From Posidonia oceanica (Eukaryota; Streptophyta; Magnoliopsida; Alismatales; Posidoniaceae), in assembly GCA_037176725.1 (NCBI GenBank), contig JAZBRS010000049.1, positions 13,844,001 to 13,908,000 on the forward strand: DNA of 64,000 bases. Direction: 5' to 3'. Shown here one piece after another: positions 1-11,709 of the stretch. Position 1 is the first letter of the stretch. Every line of letters begins with the position of its first letter. The notes under the pieces are model-generated. The model was not told the DNA's origin. It ran no database searches and saw nothing but the letters and a program-made list of their open reading frames with translations. The position numbers and the translations under genes were made by a program.

Positions 1-1116
1 GGGGCTTTGACACTCGTCCGAATCACTCCTCTCATGAGCGCCTTCTTTCTTCAACTTCTTTCTTCATGTTTCTTTTACGCTTAGCATGCATATCATGCTA
101 TCATATTTTTCTGCTCACATGATCTCTATTCTTTTGGATATGCATGTCTTCGCCCTCTTGGGACAGCAGTCCCTAATGAGGCGTTAAGAGTTCAGCTGAT
201 CGTCGTACACCTTCAGCCTCTGCAATGTGTGCTTACAGCCTCTGGCTATGCTTTGCTCTGCTTCGGTCCTCTCCATGTTCGGTGGACTCTCTTAATAAGG
301 TGGATTTCGCTTGTAGTGTTCTGAAACTCAGCGAGATGCTCTATTCTGCTCTCAGTCTCACTTTGTAGCCACATGCAAGAGATGGCGCTGCTCGGGTGAG
401 TTCTGCCTGAGATTGTCACTGCTTGACATCCTCCAGGCTCTGCTTGTTTGTTCGTGGCCAGGTTTCTAATTATACAACTGTTTATGGGTTTTGTATATTT
501 TAGAAGGGAAATGGATAAGCATGTTTTTAGGTTTTTGCATTGGTTTTGTAATTTTTTATGGTTTTTGGTTTAAGAAAACATAAAAAGGGAAAACCAGCAG
601 CAAGGCGAGAAAATATTTTTGTGTTTTTTGATTTTCTTGATTTTTTTGGTGTTTTTGTGCTTTATAGGATGCAAGAAATGGCATGTATGTGCAGAAGATG
701 ATATGCATGATGACAGATATGTGCAAGATGAACGTACAGTGTGATAAATATGTGCAGGATGGCGTGATTGTGCAGAGGAATGTGCAGAGTGATAGGTTGA
801 CGGACCTATCGCCGAATAGTTAGGGATATCAGCCCGGGGGATGACAGGTTAACGGACCTATCGCCGAGCAGTTAGGATTGCCAGCCCGGGAGTGATAGGT
901 TAACAGACCTATCGCTGAGCAGTCAGGGTTGCCAGCGTGGGGCTGGGAATGAATGCAAGAAGCAGAAGGGAATGCATGTTTTTGATGGGTTTTGTTGATT
1001 TTATGTTTTTTATAATTTTCAAGCAAGGCGAGAAAACACAAAAACAAAACAAAACGAAAAGAAAAGACAATGCAAGAAACAAAAGAGAGGTAAGAAGGGC
1101 TTACCTGTCAGCAACC
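1..1116 (-). other. E1 3' untranslated region
   Basis: Non-coding. It begins at the end of gag with a splice-donor-like CAG|GTAAGC at about 1100-1108 in minus sense. It then has an AT-rich stretch and three copies of the 45-49 bp satellite-like unit (790-910). Positions 1-480 match a block at 35115-35580 of E4 in the same order, so this stretch is conserved between copies although it holds no convincing reading frame. The short open frames here are not shared in frame with E4. Confidence 0.75.
790..910 (-). repeat. 3' UTR satellite-like unit, three tandem copies
   Basis: Each unit contains, in plus orientation, a variant of 'ggttaacggacctatcgcc' followed by a variant of 'gagcagttaggattgccagc'. 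In element sense it reads CTGATAGCCCTAACTATCCG and continues to a GTTAAC-type core. The same unit appears about twelve times in the 3' UTR of E4 and once at the end of E7. Confidence 0.85.
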
Positions 1117-3571
1117 TCAGGAGGGAGGCGCTGGATTCGCTCCTACGCTGTTGATGCTGTCGGTGGGGTCCACTGTTGGCAGTGCGGGGAGCACTGGGGC
1201 TACTGGAGCTGCTGACGGCAGTGCAGGTAGCACCGGGGCTACAAAAGTTGGAGGAGCAACTACCTGGATGATGCTGTACCTGGGCTTGCTGTCGACGCTA
1301 CCGTTGCATCTCCGAGCGTCCCTCGGACGAGACAGGAAAGGGCAAGAGAAGGGGATTGCGCCGATGGGATCAGAAGGATCCACCGGAGCAGAGCTGGACT
1401 TAGAAAAGTCTGGTGTAGACCCCCGAGGTTCTGGCAGCTACGAAGCCTGCAGGCTCGGAAGAGGAAGGGTCGGCTACACTAGGGCATGCAAGTGCAAGTG
1501 CAGGTGTATGTGTAAGTGCTGGCTCCTGCTCGTCAATGCTGATGATCCTGCGATCGATCAAGCGTTGAACGGCATCCCGGAGAGCGAGGCAGTTGTCTGT
1601 CGAGTGCCCAGTGGCCCGATGGAAACTGCAAACTGATCTGTATCATGCCACCACGGAGGGGGGTTTGGTGATGGACGGACAGCCGGGAGTCTCAAGAGCG
1701 ACTCAACTTGAGGGAAGATGATGCTCAGTGGTTCGGGGAGAGGCGTGTAATCACACACAGTGCGACGAGGTCGTCTTTGCCCTAGATGGAGTCCTTGCCA
1801 AGCAAGTGCGACGTGATGCACGGGGGTCGACGGTGGCAGTGTGCTCAATGGGTGCATAATTAGGTACGTGCTCTAGCGGAAAAAGGTCTAGCTGACTCTC
1901 TGCATAGGCAGACTCTTTAGGAGGATCAGTGCATGCTTCGGTGAGTTGTTTGGAACAATCAGGAGCGGAGTTGTTGTAGTTGTTGCTGCTGCGGCGATTG
2001 CTGGAGGTGTTGGCCTACCTAGCCAATGCAAGAAAGTGCGAGGAAATGCCCACTTCGCAGCGAGCTTTCCACACGGACGCCAGCCCTAATTAGCGATGCA
2101 TGGCTAATGATGTGCTGAATGCAAAGCAGAGTCCCAATCGCTGACAGCGCCTCTTTAACGATCATCTCGATAGAATCCTCCTCGAGGGTTTATCTTTGAC
2201 CTGGGCGGCTAAGGAGCGCCAGCGACCGACATACTCCCCGAATGGCTCTTGGGGCCTCTGCCGGATAGTGACAAGATCCTCGCTCTTGGGGATCAGGTCG
2301 AGGTTGAAAGCATACTGCTCAAGGAAGGCCTGAGAAAGATCAGTCCAAGTTCGAACCGCAGCCATGTCAAGGGAAGTGAACCACTTGAGCGCGGGGCCGG
2401 TTAAACTCTTCTGAAACAGGCAGATAAGGAGCCTTTCATCAGCATGAAGCTGAGCAAGGTCTCCGTAGTACATTTTCAAATGCGAAATAGGACAGCCTTT
2501 ACCATTGTATTTATCGAAGACCGGGATGCGAAACTTCAAAGGGAGTGTGGCCTTAGGAAAGAGACAGAGGTCGCGAAACTGGTAAGACTAGTGGTCCTTG
2601 CCCTGCACTAGACGTAGTGCTTTCTCCAGAACGTCCAACCTGTCATTGATGGGGTCTGGATTGGCCGCCAAAGAAAGTGAGGCAGCAGGGGCAGGGACCA
2701 CATACGCTGTCTGGGTCGCACCGAGGTGCTCCTCCGGATCCACCATCGCGTCGCCTAGTGAAGCAACGGGATGGCCAGCGTATCCGTGCAGTGGTGCTGT
2801 GTAGGTAGGAAAGTATGCTGGGTTCTGAACCTGATGCAAGGGGGATGGGTAGGTAACATGTTGTGTAGTGCATGGTGCAGAGTGCTGGAGCAACAGTTGC
2901 TGCGTAGGAGTGGTGCCGGGCAGCGAGCCAGTGGAGTACTGTGCTCCAACCAGCCCAAAGGACTGATCACCAGGAAATGGAGTTGCATGTAGTGCATAGT
3001 GTTGTGCAGAAGCAGGAGAAAGATGCCGCGCCCTTATCACCGGAGCAGTGTGTAGCTAGGGCGATGGTCTAGGTGGGAGTGCAGTGTGTGCAGAAGCAGG
3101 CCGTAGAGGAACCTCAGGGGCAGCAGAAACACAAGAGGGGCAAACTGATAGAGCCATACCCTGCAGTGTGTGGGCAAGCTCCATCAGGTGCCGATTCCGC
3201 ACTTTAGGGGACCCGTGAGTGGGGACATTGAATTGCAGAACCGGCCGGGGAGTAGACTCAAGAGATCGGGAACCTATGACAAAGGTCACCGCAGCAGAAG
3301 GGATATCAGGAGCGACATAACCCAGGGACGAAGGGGTCAAAGACACCTCCGGAGCGCAAGAGGCGGACATCGAGACAGATTCGACGACCGGATCCGGAGG
3401 GATGCAAGTCTGCCAATGGCCCGCAACAAACTGAGGTGCCCTAGACACCTGAGGGTGGAATCCTGATGTCATAGAGGGCACGGAGCAAGTGGAAGTGAAA
3501 TCCAAAGGGACCCAAGTGGTAAACCCCTCCGAGTCAACAGTAAAGTGGAGCTCACCGACAGCTTGGGCCAT
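1117..3571 (-). pseudogene. gag: E1 gag (Tat-type capsid/nucleocapsid), decayed
   Basis: Gag would form the virus-like particle and package element RNA in the cytoplasm. The start ATG at 3571 gives MAQ, shared with E4 and E6. About 340 residues of Pro/Ser/Ala-rich N-terminal region precede the retrotransposon gag core at 2539-2200, recognisable by FDKYNGKGCPISHLK and, further on, ALKWFTSLDM. In-frame stops lie at 3056-3058 and 2588-2590 (the second a CAG to TAG change compared with E6). A single-base loss near 2196 shifts the frame after KDKPS, and a further shift lies near 1640. The C-x2-H-x4-H-x4-C knuckle is complete here at about 1630-1590 but out of frame. The last part (1383-1117) matches the stretch after gag in E4, ending in repeated VLPALP motifs. 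No protease follows. It cannot make full-length gag. Confidence 0.88.
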
Positions 3572-3789
3572 CGCTGACCGAGTCTAAGTGAGGGGAGGCT
3601 GCGACGAGGAAACAAAGATGCAAGGCCTAAAGGAGAGCTATTACCGGAAGCGACGAGTAGCTCAGAGATAGAGGAAGGACGCTCAGAGTCCGAGCAGCGG
3701 ATCCCTCACCTACCTGCAAAAATGGGAAAGATGTCAGAGGTTGAATGCAATAAAGAGTTATTAGGGGTGGCATTAATGGCACACGTGCA

Positions 3790-4120
3790 AATGAATGTCC
3801 TAAAATGCGCTCTCTCACCATGCACGTCCTGAGTAGATGGCCTACTAGGATGCACTCAAGGGTAATGGGATTAGACAGACTCCAAGTCAGAAAAAAAAGA
3901 GGTTCCCCGTCTAAATCCTGGCCCAAAGCTCAAGTAGTAATAGGGTGGTGTGTTGGTGGCCTCGACCCTACCGAAGCATGGGTGGTACACTCCACTAGCA
4001 CCGACACGACCCCTGGACAAGGGAGGACAGACCGACTGACTTGTACCATGCCAAAAGCAATGGAACAAGGGGTCGGAACCGTCCTTCGCAGACTGTGGGT
4101 GGACTCAGAAGAGAGGATGC
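3790..4120 (-). promoter_or_regulatory. Conserved leader block upstream of gag (E1 copy)
   Basis: In minus sense this starts at GAGTCCACCCACAGTCTG and includes CAGTCGGTCTGTCC and CACCACCC. The same block lies in the leaders of E4 (31495-31800) and E6 (56505-56830). Frames inside it are not kept open between copies, so it is more likely an RNA signal such as packaging or dimerisation than a protein. That role is inferred from its position between PBS and gag. Confidence 0.6.
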
Positions 4121-4696
4121 ATGCTTTCTAGAATGAATCAAACATGCAAAATGCTTTAGAGTCTTTTACTTGCGTTTTATTAACCAAAGGGGGGAAAATT
4201 GCAAGTTATTGGCTCTAGTTGTGCTTAGATGTTATTGCTTGGCTTTATTGTTGCTTTTAGATTAAACAGAGGGGAAACAAGCATGTTTCTACTGTCCTAG
4301 GCATGGCATATGCAAAGGGGAAAGAGACAGACAAACATGGCATGCAGTCAATCACACAACAAAGCAAAAGGCATGCGCATGGCATGTGCAAGTCTTCGTG
4401 GACATAATAGGGAAAGGAAAAGCACTTATCAGATCAAAAGGCATATATACGGGGCATGTGCGTGCGTAGTGACATAGCAAGTGTGTAAAAGAAGCATTCA
4501 TCACTCAAAAAGCATGTATCGTTGCCAAACAAGTATGTAGACATGCATTATGTGAGAAATAAAGCGGTAATAAGCCAACAGGATAAAGAAAGATAAAGAC
4601 AGGTAAGCTGTAAAGCAGATAAAAACAGAAGCAAAGAATAAAGCAAGTAAACAAGCACAAGAGACAGAGCAGAGCAAGGCAAAGCAAGCGGGGGAG

Positions 4697-4747
4697 GTGC
4701 CAAACCTAAGCAGAGTAGCCATAAGGCGACTCGCTAGGGGTTGGCAC
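4697..4747 (-). other. Leader hairpin: primer-tRNA-3'-end-like arm plus second PBS-like arm
   Basis: Outer arms GTGCCAA (4697-4703) and TTGGCAC (4741-4747) pair perfectly. Between them the two inner arms pair almost continuously around an ATAA loop (4721-4724). In element sense the first inner arm resembles the 3' end of tRNA-Arg and the second resembles the PBS (TGGCTACTCTGCTTAGG). It lies about 100 bp inside the true PBS. A comparable structure occurs in E3 (14789-14826). Confidence 0.75.
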
Positions 4748-4840
4748 AGAGGAACAAACAGACAAGCAAACAAAACACAAAGGCAGACAAAGACAAGCAA
4801 AGCTGCAAAAGACAAGCGAGCTAAAGCCGGAGTCTGTCTA

Positions 4841-4858
4841 TCCCCAACCGAGTCACCA
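4841..4858 (-). other. Primer-binding site of E1
   Basis: In minus sense it reads TGGTGACTCGGTTGGGGA, one base after the LTR end ...TACTACA. It is close to TGGCGACTCTGCTGGGGA, the tRNA-Arg-complementary PBS type known from plant Ogre/Tat elements, with three differences. Confidence 0.85.
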
Positions 4859-5156
4859 CTGTAGTAATCCCGGTGTTCAGATCGTTCATGCACATTGCCA
4901 AAACTCGTGCGCACCGATCAGAATCAGGCTTACTATTAGCAGCTATGTCCGAGAAGGACATTTAACTCGAAAACATTTAAAAAAGGGAAAAAAGGGAAGA
5001 AAACAAGAAGATAAGACAAATCGGAGTTGCCACCAGGTCTATTAGGTCGGGAGACAAGGAAAACTGGGAAAATACATGAATGATCACGCAAAACCAAGCA
5101 AAAGATGCAATGCAAGGCAATGCAAAAGAAATGAGATGCAAATGAATGCAAATGAT

Positions 5157-5258
5157 GTGACTCGTGCCTAGGATAAGGGCAATATGGTCATTACGGGCCA
5201 AGAGAAAGGGCAAGGACTCCTGTTACGCACAGGAAAGGTGTTAGGCACCCCCGACACG
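5157..5258 (-). promoter_or_regulatory. Conserved LTR block near the 3' end (E1 copy)
   Basis: In sense it contains GGGGGTGCCTAACACC, GTAACAGGAGTCCTTGCCC and CTAGGCACGAGTCA. The same block is at 15277-15371, 30465-30554 and 49282-49373. It crosses the boundary between LTR families A and B, which otherwise differ strongly, pointing to a selected role in the RNA or in reverse transcription. The role is inferred. Confidence 0.7.
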
Positions 5259-5579
5259 CCCGAGAATTGGTCTTTCTAGGCTTATGCTCGCATACACAGG
5301 GAAATGCAGACTTTGAATGCCTAAGTGCCAATGAATGCCTAATTAAATGCTCATAGGTGTGCTCTAAGTGATGAAAATGCGTGCAAGGAATTAAACGTGC
5401 TATTTAAGTGCTCAGTAGCGCTATCTGTGTTCCGAACCAGGCGAAACCTCATTCGTGAGAACTCCAGGCAGTAAGCATCACTGCCCTATATGCAAATACA
5501 AGTGATAAAACAAAACATCTGTAAAACCAGGCAATGCAGGCGACATGCAAGAGAAAGCGACGTCAAACACGTTAAACGG

Positions 5580-5905
5580 TGTGAGAAACGAAAGTCGGCA
5601 TGCAAAACGGTGCAAGAAACAAAGCAAGTACGCAAAACGGTACGAGAAACAAAGCAAAAACGTAAAATAGTGCGAGAAACAAAGCAAGAACATAAAACGG
5701 TGCAAGAAACGAAGTCGGCACGTAAAACAGTGCAAGAAACGAAGTCGGCACGCAAAACAGTGCAAGAAACAAGCGAGGCACGCAAAACGGTGCAAGAAAC
5801 AAAGTCGGGGCACGCAAAATGGTGCAAGAAACAGGCAAAACAAAGTCGACAAGTAAAACGGTGTAATAAACAAAGTCGGCACGCAAAACGGTGCAAGAAA
5901 CAGGC
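5580..5905 (-). repeat. 30-bp tandem array in LTR of E1, about 11 copies
   Basis: Monomer on plus is a variant of 'gtgcaagaaacgaagtcggc' followed by 'acgtaaaaca', exactly 30 bp in the central copies. Because 30 is a multiple of three, long frames stay open on both strands; these are not taken as genes. Related arrays with a 40-bp monomer occur in LTRs of E3 and E4 and share the core CGCAAAACGRTGCAA. Confidence 0.9.
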
Positions 5906-8900
5906 GAAACAAAGCGTCGGAAAGCCATGCAATGCAAATGATATGCAAAAGATGCTGTGCAAAAGTTCAAGAGGACTTACCTCGAAGATCTGAAGCCTGA
6001 TCTGAGAAATGTTTGGTCTGCATTGAAGTGCGCTCCACCGGGGTCGTCCAGGTATCTTGGTTGCGAAGATCCGGTGGTCCGATCAGAAGATATTCAGGCT
6101 TCAAGGCAGAAGGCCAGAACAGGGGAGAAGAAAGGATCTAAGTGTAAAAGGAGGGCCTAAGGGTGTGCAAAACAGGTCCTCCCATATTCAGGGGAGCTAG
6201 ACATACTTAAGTGTGTGTAAAAAATGCTAAATGCAATGATTCATGGGTGCAATGCATGCAAAAATGCGGAAAAGGACCTAAGAGTAATGAAAACTAAGTT
6301 GCAGGACTTAAATTAAAAGAAAGTTAAAAAAAATGAACTGCAACTGGATTGATATGTAAATAAGCAAAACTATAGATATTAAATGCAATTTCATAAGGTT
6401 TTAATGCGGATTTAAATAGATCTTAAACCATGCTAGGACCTACGTGCAAAATTAAAAAACTAAGATGGCAACATTGCAATGCACATGAAATTACACTAAG
6501 CAAACAAAAAATAAAAGTAAAAGTCAGCGATGGTTACTTGCTACAGGGACTAGGGCCGCGGCTCGCTGGCGGATTCTCTAGAACGGTGGAAGAGCGGTCG
6601 ACGCGGCGCAGGCGGAGCGCGGGGGAGACTGGCGCGACACGGCGGAGCAGCAAGCAGTGCCAGGTGGCACGTGGGGACGTTGGACGGCGCTGTGTGGTCG
6701 CTGCGGGTACTGCCGGTGCCGGGGAAGAAGGGGTCTCCGGTGATCTCGAGCGGGCGGCGTGGTCGACGAAACGGCCTGGGGAAAAGTCGAGAAGCGGCCT
6801 GGGGAAAAGTCGAGAAGCAAGAAGGGAAAGAGAGGAATCTGGAGGAGAGATTTTTTTACCTTTTCGCGCGCTAGGATAGGCCACCCACCTAGGTGGTTTG
6901 CAGCCAACCGGGAGGAGGTTGTGGCGGCGTGCGGCGGCGTTCTGGGTGGTTAGGGCGATTCAGGGGTGTTCCTCGGTCTCTAGGGAAGACGACGGTGCTT
7001 CAAGAAGAGCGTTTGATCGCCCAGAGGAAGATCTGGTTTGGCCGAGCTCCTCCTGTGGTGGCTGAGGTGGGTGCGGCGGTGTGTGGCGCTCCAGGCCGAG
7101 GCAAGGGCACGGGCGGCTAGGTGGTTGTCTGGGGAACGCTTGGGAAGAAGCGGAAGTGAATTCCACTGAGTGTGGAGAAAGTTATGGATGTTTGAAGTTT
7201 TTGAAAAAAAAAGGGGCGAAAGTGTTTGTAGTGGAATGCCGGAAGCGTGGGTCGCCTCGGGGGGAGATCTTGAGTGCTCTGTGAAGGTGGTTGTTGGGTG
7301 AATCCAATGGCCAAGTTTGGGAATTTTAGGAGGCTCGTGGTGGAAGTTCTTCAATGGAGGAGGTGTTGGAAGTCTTTTGAGAAGGAAAATGGGTTTCCAA
7401 GGTCTGTTCAGTTGTGAATTCTTGGGTTTCTTCTTGGTTTCTTCTCCTGGTGGAGTGCACAAGGGAGAGGGAGGAGTTCTGTGGATGTGTTGGAGGTGTT
7501 TTCTGGTCGTCTCTTCCAGCCCCCCATTGGTTTGGTTCCTTAGTCTTTTGTTGGGTTTTCTTGGGTTGCTTGCTATGTTGTCAATGGCAGAAGCTTGGGC
7601 CTAGGTCTGCAGGAGCATGGAGGTGTGCAAGGACGGTCAGGTGGTGTTGGTGTGTTATCGATTGGGTGAGGGGGTTGGCTGAAAAAAAAAAAGAGCAGAG
7701 GAAGAGAGGAAGAAAGCTGCTGTAATAGAGGGAGGAGGGAAAGAAATTAAAATAAAAAGAAGAAGAAGAAATAGGAATGAAGAAGAAAGAAGAAAAGAAA
7801 GAAAGAAAAGATTAAGTTTTGGTTTTCTTTTTTTGGATTTGTTTCAAGGCAAATTGTTTTTAATTTTCTTTTTTTTTAATTACTCTTTTGAATTTGTTAA
7901 TGGTTTTCTTCTTTTAAGTTTTTTTTTATTGTTTTAATTGTTTAAACTTCTCTTTTGATTTAAGTTTTTAGGGTTTAAGTTTTCTTTAAATTGTTTTTTT
8001 TTTGTTTAAATGTTTGTTAAGTTTTTTAATATTTTTAGTTAAGTTTTCTTTGTTAAATTTTCCTTGTTAAGTTGGGATTTTTAATTAAGCTTTTTAATGG
8101 GTTGCTTTAGGATGAGTTTTAGTTTTTTAGTTTTTAGGATTTTTTCTTGAGTCTTCTTTTAAATTGTTTTCTGATTTTGTTTGTTAAATTCTTTTAATAT
8201 TTTTTTAGTTAAATTTCTCTTGTTAAGTTTTTTAATTAAATGTTTTTAAATTGTTTCAAGTTTTTTGATTGTTTCTTTTAGATTTGTTAAGTGTTTTTTA
8301 ATTAATTACTTGTCTTAATGTTTTTAATTGTTTTCTTCTTTTTCGGATTTGTTTCTGATTATTTTTAATAGGGTTTTTTTTTACTTTTGGTTTGTCTTGA
8401 TTATATTTTAGCTTTCCACTTGATTTTATATCATTTTCTTTTGTTTGTTTTGTATTTCTAGATTACATTCATGGTTTCCTTTTTTAGTTGGATTTAGTTA
8501 GGCTTTTGTTTTTAATTGTTTGTGTAGATTTTTAATTACTTCTTTTTAGGATTTTGATTTTTTTTTCTTTTGATTTAGCGTTTTGAAGGTTTTTAAAGGT
8601 TTTTTAAGGATTTAGTGGAAGAAAAGAAAAGAAAGGGAAAAGGAAAAAGAAAAGGAGGAAGTTGTGAAGGAAAGAAGAAAGGGAGGAGTGGAAGAGAAAT
8701 AAATATTATAAAATCAAGGGATAAGCTAAAAATAAAATAAAAATGTAAATAAAATACAGAAGAGAGAGGTGCACAAGGTGGGCCCACAGCCAGGCAAGAA
8801 AAGGAGGGAGAAGGGAGTGAAAAGGAGGAGAATAAGGAGGAGAGAGAGGAGAGAGAAAAGGATAATTTAGGAGAGAGAAAAGGATAATTTGGATAAATGA

Positions 8901-9609
8901 AGGGGTTAGAGGCTTAGGAAAGAGCTGAAATTTGGTGGGTGTGTGGACTAGGGTCTCTAGTGTTGGACCAAGGGTTTGGATTTGGATTTTGGAAGGTTTT
9001 GGAAGGGTTTTGAGGTGTAGAAAAAGGCTAGTTTTACCTAGGTTTTCTATGGTTTTTGGGAGTGGTTTTGGTTTGAAATTTTAAGGGCTTTTTGGTAGGC
9101 TTGCTAAGTTGGGAAGGGTGAGTTTCCCTATGGTTTTTGGGTAGTTTTTGGGCTTGGGAGATGGGTGTGATTCTAGGTTAAGTTTGGGCTTGATTTGGAG
9201 AGAAGGATGAAGAGAAGGGTGTAGGTTTGGACCTAGATTTGGATGGTTTTAGGTTAAGGTTTTGGATGGTTTTAGGTTTTTCCTAGCCGTCCGAGAGATC
9301 CATTAATTCAGCCTGTCAAAATGGGGTGTCAACACATACGTAGGGAAATGCAGACTTTGAATGCCTAAGTGCCATGAATGCCTAATTAGATGCTTAAAGG
9401 TGTGCTCTAAGTGGTGGAATGCAATGCAAGGAATTAAACGTGCTATCTAAGCGCTCAGCAACGCTGTCTGTGTTTTGAACTGGGTGAACCCTGGTCCGTG
9501 AGAACTCCAGGCAATAAGCATCACTACCCTATATGCGAATGTAGGCGATAAAACAAAACAGCGGTAAACCAAGCAATGCAGGCGACATGTAAGAGAAAAC
9601 AACGTCAAA

Positions 9610-9785
9610 CACGTAAAACAGTGCGAGAAACAGAGATCGGCACGTAAAACGGTGCAAGAAACAAGATCGGCACGCAAAACGGTGCAAGAAACAAAGCAGG
9701 CATGCGAAACGGTGCATGAAACAAAGCATGCACGCAAAACGATGCAAGAAACAAGATCGGCACGCAAAACAGTGTGAAAAACAAG
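9610..9785 (-). repeat. 30-bp tandem array in LTR of E2, about 6 copies
   Basis: Same monomer as the E1 array (variants of 'gtgcaagaaacaagatcggc' plus 'acgcaaaacg'), but fewer copies, so copy number changes between LTRs of one family. Confidence 0.88.
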
Positions 9786-10529
9786 AGAAATAAAGCATCG
9801 ATAAAGCCATGCAGATGCAGATGCAAAGGGGAAGAGCAAGAGAAGCAAAGTGAAGCAAACGATGTAAGTGTGAGAACCAACACCGCCTAAGGACCACGCG
9901 ATGTAGGTGTGAAGACCTACAAAGGGGAAAGGAAGCAAGTGGAGGGATCACCACTGTCCTGTGACTGTTTCCCACTAATCTGTCCCATGATGTGTCTCGC
10001 ACGCTACCAAAAGCTCGCGGTGCGATCAGATCGTGGAAAAGGAGGAAGGAAGTCACAATTAGTAGTGAATCCAGGAAAAACACAACCCAAAGGCACCAAG
10101 AGTACGCGAAAAGGAAAGATAGCGTTGATAAATAAGAAGAGGGGGACTTAATCTACATGCTCGAGAAAACGGGATGCAAAAACAATGCATGCAATGCAAA
10201 TGTTGTGTAGAAATGCTGTGCGGGGGTTCAGAAGGACTTACCTTGGAGATCTGAAGCCTGATCTGAGAAGTGCTTGGTCTGCATTGAAGTGCGCTCCATC
10301 GGGGTTGTCCAGGTAGCTTGATTGCAAAGATCCGACGGCTCGATCAGAAGATATGCAGGCTTCAAGGCAGAGGGGCCAAGAACAGGGGAGAAGAAAGGAT
10401 CTAAGTGTAAAAGAGGTCCTAGGGGTGTGCAAAACAAGTCCTCCCACATACATGGGAGCTAGGAGTGCTTAAGTGTGTACAAGGATGCCAAATGCAAAGA
10501 TGCATGGGTGCAATACATGCAAAAATGCA

Positions 10530-11620
10530 AAAAAGGACCTAAGAATGATGTTTTATAAAAGTTAAGGACCTAAATACAAATTTCTAAAAAATTGAGGACC
10601 TAAATGCAAAGATTTTGAAAAGTTAGGGGCTTATATGCAAAATTTTGAAAAGTTAAGGGTCTGGATGTAATTAAAACAAAATGCAGGATTTGAAATGCAA
10701 TTTAATAAGGTAAAACATGCATTTAAATGAGTTTTGTAAACATGCAGAGGATTAACATGCAATTTTGAAACATGCAGGGACTAAAATACAATTTTATAAG
10801 GAAAAGTATGCTAATAAATGAGTTCTGTAAACATGTAGAGGACTTATGTGTAATTTTGAAACATATAGAGGCTAAAATGCAATTTTATAAGGAAAACTAT
10901 GCTAATAAATGAGTTCTGTAAACATGCAGAGGACTTATGTGTAATTTTGAAACATGTAGGGGCTAAAATGCAATTTTATAAGAAAAAAAATGCTTTTAAA
11001 TGATGCTGTGCATGCAAATGAAGGACCTGAGTGCAAAAATCAGAAAAGATGGGATAAAAATGCAATGCAATAAGGAAAAGTAAAAAAATTAAATGAGTTA
11101 ACAACAGATCAGAGGACTAAATGGCAAATAAAATAAATAGGAGGGCTAAAAAGCAATTTAATAAGGAAAAATCAGATGATTAAATGAGTTTTATCAACCA
11201 CAGGACCAAAATGCAAAAATAAAAAGATACTGGACTAGAAAATAAAGAACATAAACTACATTTGAACCACAACAGGACCATTATGTAAATAAAATAAACA
11301 GCAGGATTGGAAATTAAAAGACAGAAACTTAAATTGAACTAGAGCTGGACTAAAACGGAAATAAAATAAATAAATGGGCTGGAACTAAAGAAAAAAACTA
11401 AAACTATAACAGCAGAGGACCTATGAGTAATAAAAAAAAACATGCTGGGCTTAAATTAAAAGAAAACTAAAGAAATTAAACAGCAGCTAGATTGACATGT
11501 AAATAAGCATAACTTTAAGTTTTTCATGCAATTTCATATGGTTTTAATTTAGATTTAAATGATTCTTAAACGATGGCAGGACTGGAAAGCAAATAAATAA
11601 AAATGCAAGGCAAAAAAGCA
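10530..11620 (-). repeat. 91-bp periodic array in LTR of E2
   Basis: The anchor 'gagttytgtaaacatg' starts at 10729, 10820 and 10911, an exact 91-bp step. Further degenerate units follow to about 11620, each with a 'ggacctaaatgcaa'-like and an 'aatgcaattttataagg'-like segment. The same period occurs in the LTRs of E3, E4 and E6. Confidence 0.8.
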
Positions 11621-11681
11621 ATTTATGGCAAAGTTAGCATGTTAAGTAAAAATAAAAGCACAGTAAATGGATGAAAAACCA

Positions 11682-11709
11682 GGCACTGTAGCAAAATGCT
11701 ACCAGTGCC
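11682..11709 (-). other. LTR stem-loop (E2 copy)
   Basis: Arms GGCACTG + TAGCA (11682-11693) and TGCTA + C + CAGTGCC (11697-11709) pair over 12 bp with one bulged C and an AAA loop. It sits exactly where the GC-rich zone meets the 91-bp array, as in the LTRs of E3, E4 and E6. Confidence 0.75.

Larger units (their letters stand above)
1..9334 (-). mobile_element. E1: Tat/Ogre-type Ty3/gypsy retrotransposon, left end outside window
   Basis: Reading on the minus strand, the order is 5' LTR (9334-4860), primer-binding site, about 1.27 kb of leader, a decayed gag (3571-1117) and a 3' UTR that runs out of the window. The gag tail leads straight into repeat-rich 3' UTR with no protease or RT, the same layout as E4, so E1 was probably a gag-only, non-autonomous copy. 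The base after the LTR start begins CATAC, the likely 5-bp target duplication, but the partner copy is off-window. The sequence beyond 9334 is the interior of another LTR (E2), so E1 is nested in E2. The 3' UTR at 1-480 is collinear with 35115-35580 of E4. Confidence 0.9.
4860..9334 (-). repeat. E1 5' LTR (family A, 4475 bp)
   Basis: Runs in minus sense from TGTTGACACCCC at 9334 to ...TACTACA at 4860, followed by G and the PBS. Internal order in sense: CCTAG-rich 5' end; homopyrimidine tracts (purine-rich on plus, about 8615-8910 and 7680-7815) either side of an A-rich zone (7820-8580); GC-rich zone (about 7140-6540); only remnants of the 91-bp array (6480-6180); a splice-donor-like GAG|GTAAGT at 5980; a 30-bp tandem array (5905-5580); and a block conserved in all complete LTRs (5258-5157). 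It is shorter than its relatives mainly because the 91-bp array has shrunk. Confidence 0.92.

Noticed and set aside
3805..4131. Leader reading frames as an Ogre-type extra ORF before gag
   Set aside because: The nucleotide block is conserved in E4 and E6 but no frame stays open in all three.
5580..5905. CRISPR-like regular repeat array
   Set aside because: Units are directly adjacent with no unique spacers, in a plant LTR; it is a minisatellite.
5490..5993. Long overlapping open frames on both strands in the LTR of E1
   Set aside because: They follow from a 30-bp tandem repeat whose length is a multiple of three; no family resemblance.
6430..7725. Set of open frames in the GC-rich zone of the E1 LTR
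   Set aside because: Overlap on both strands, not conserved in E2 or E6 LTRs.
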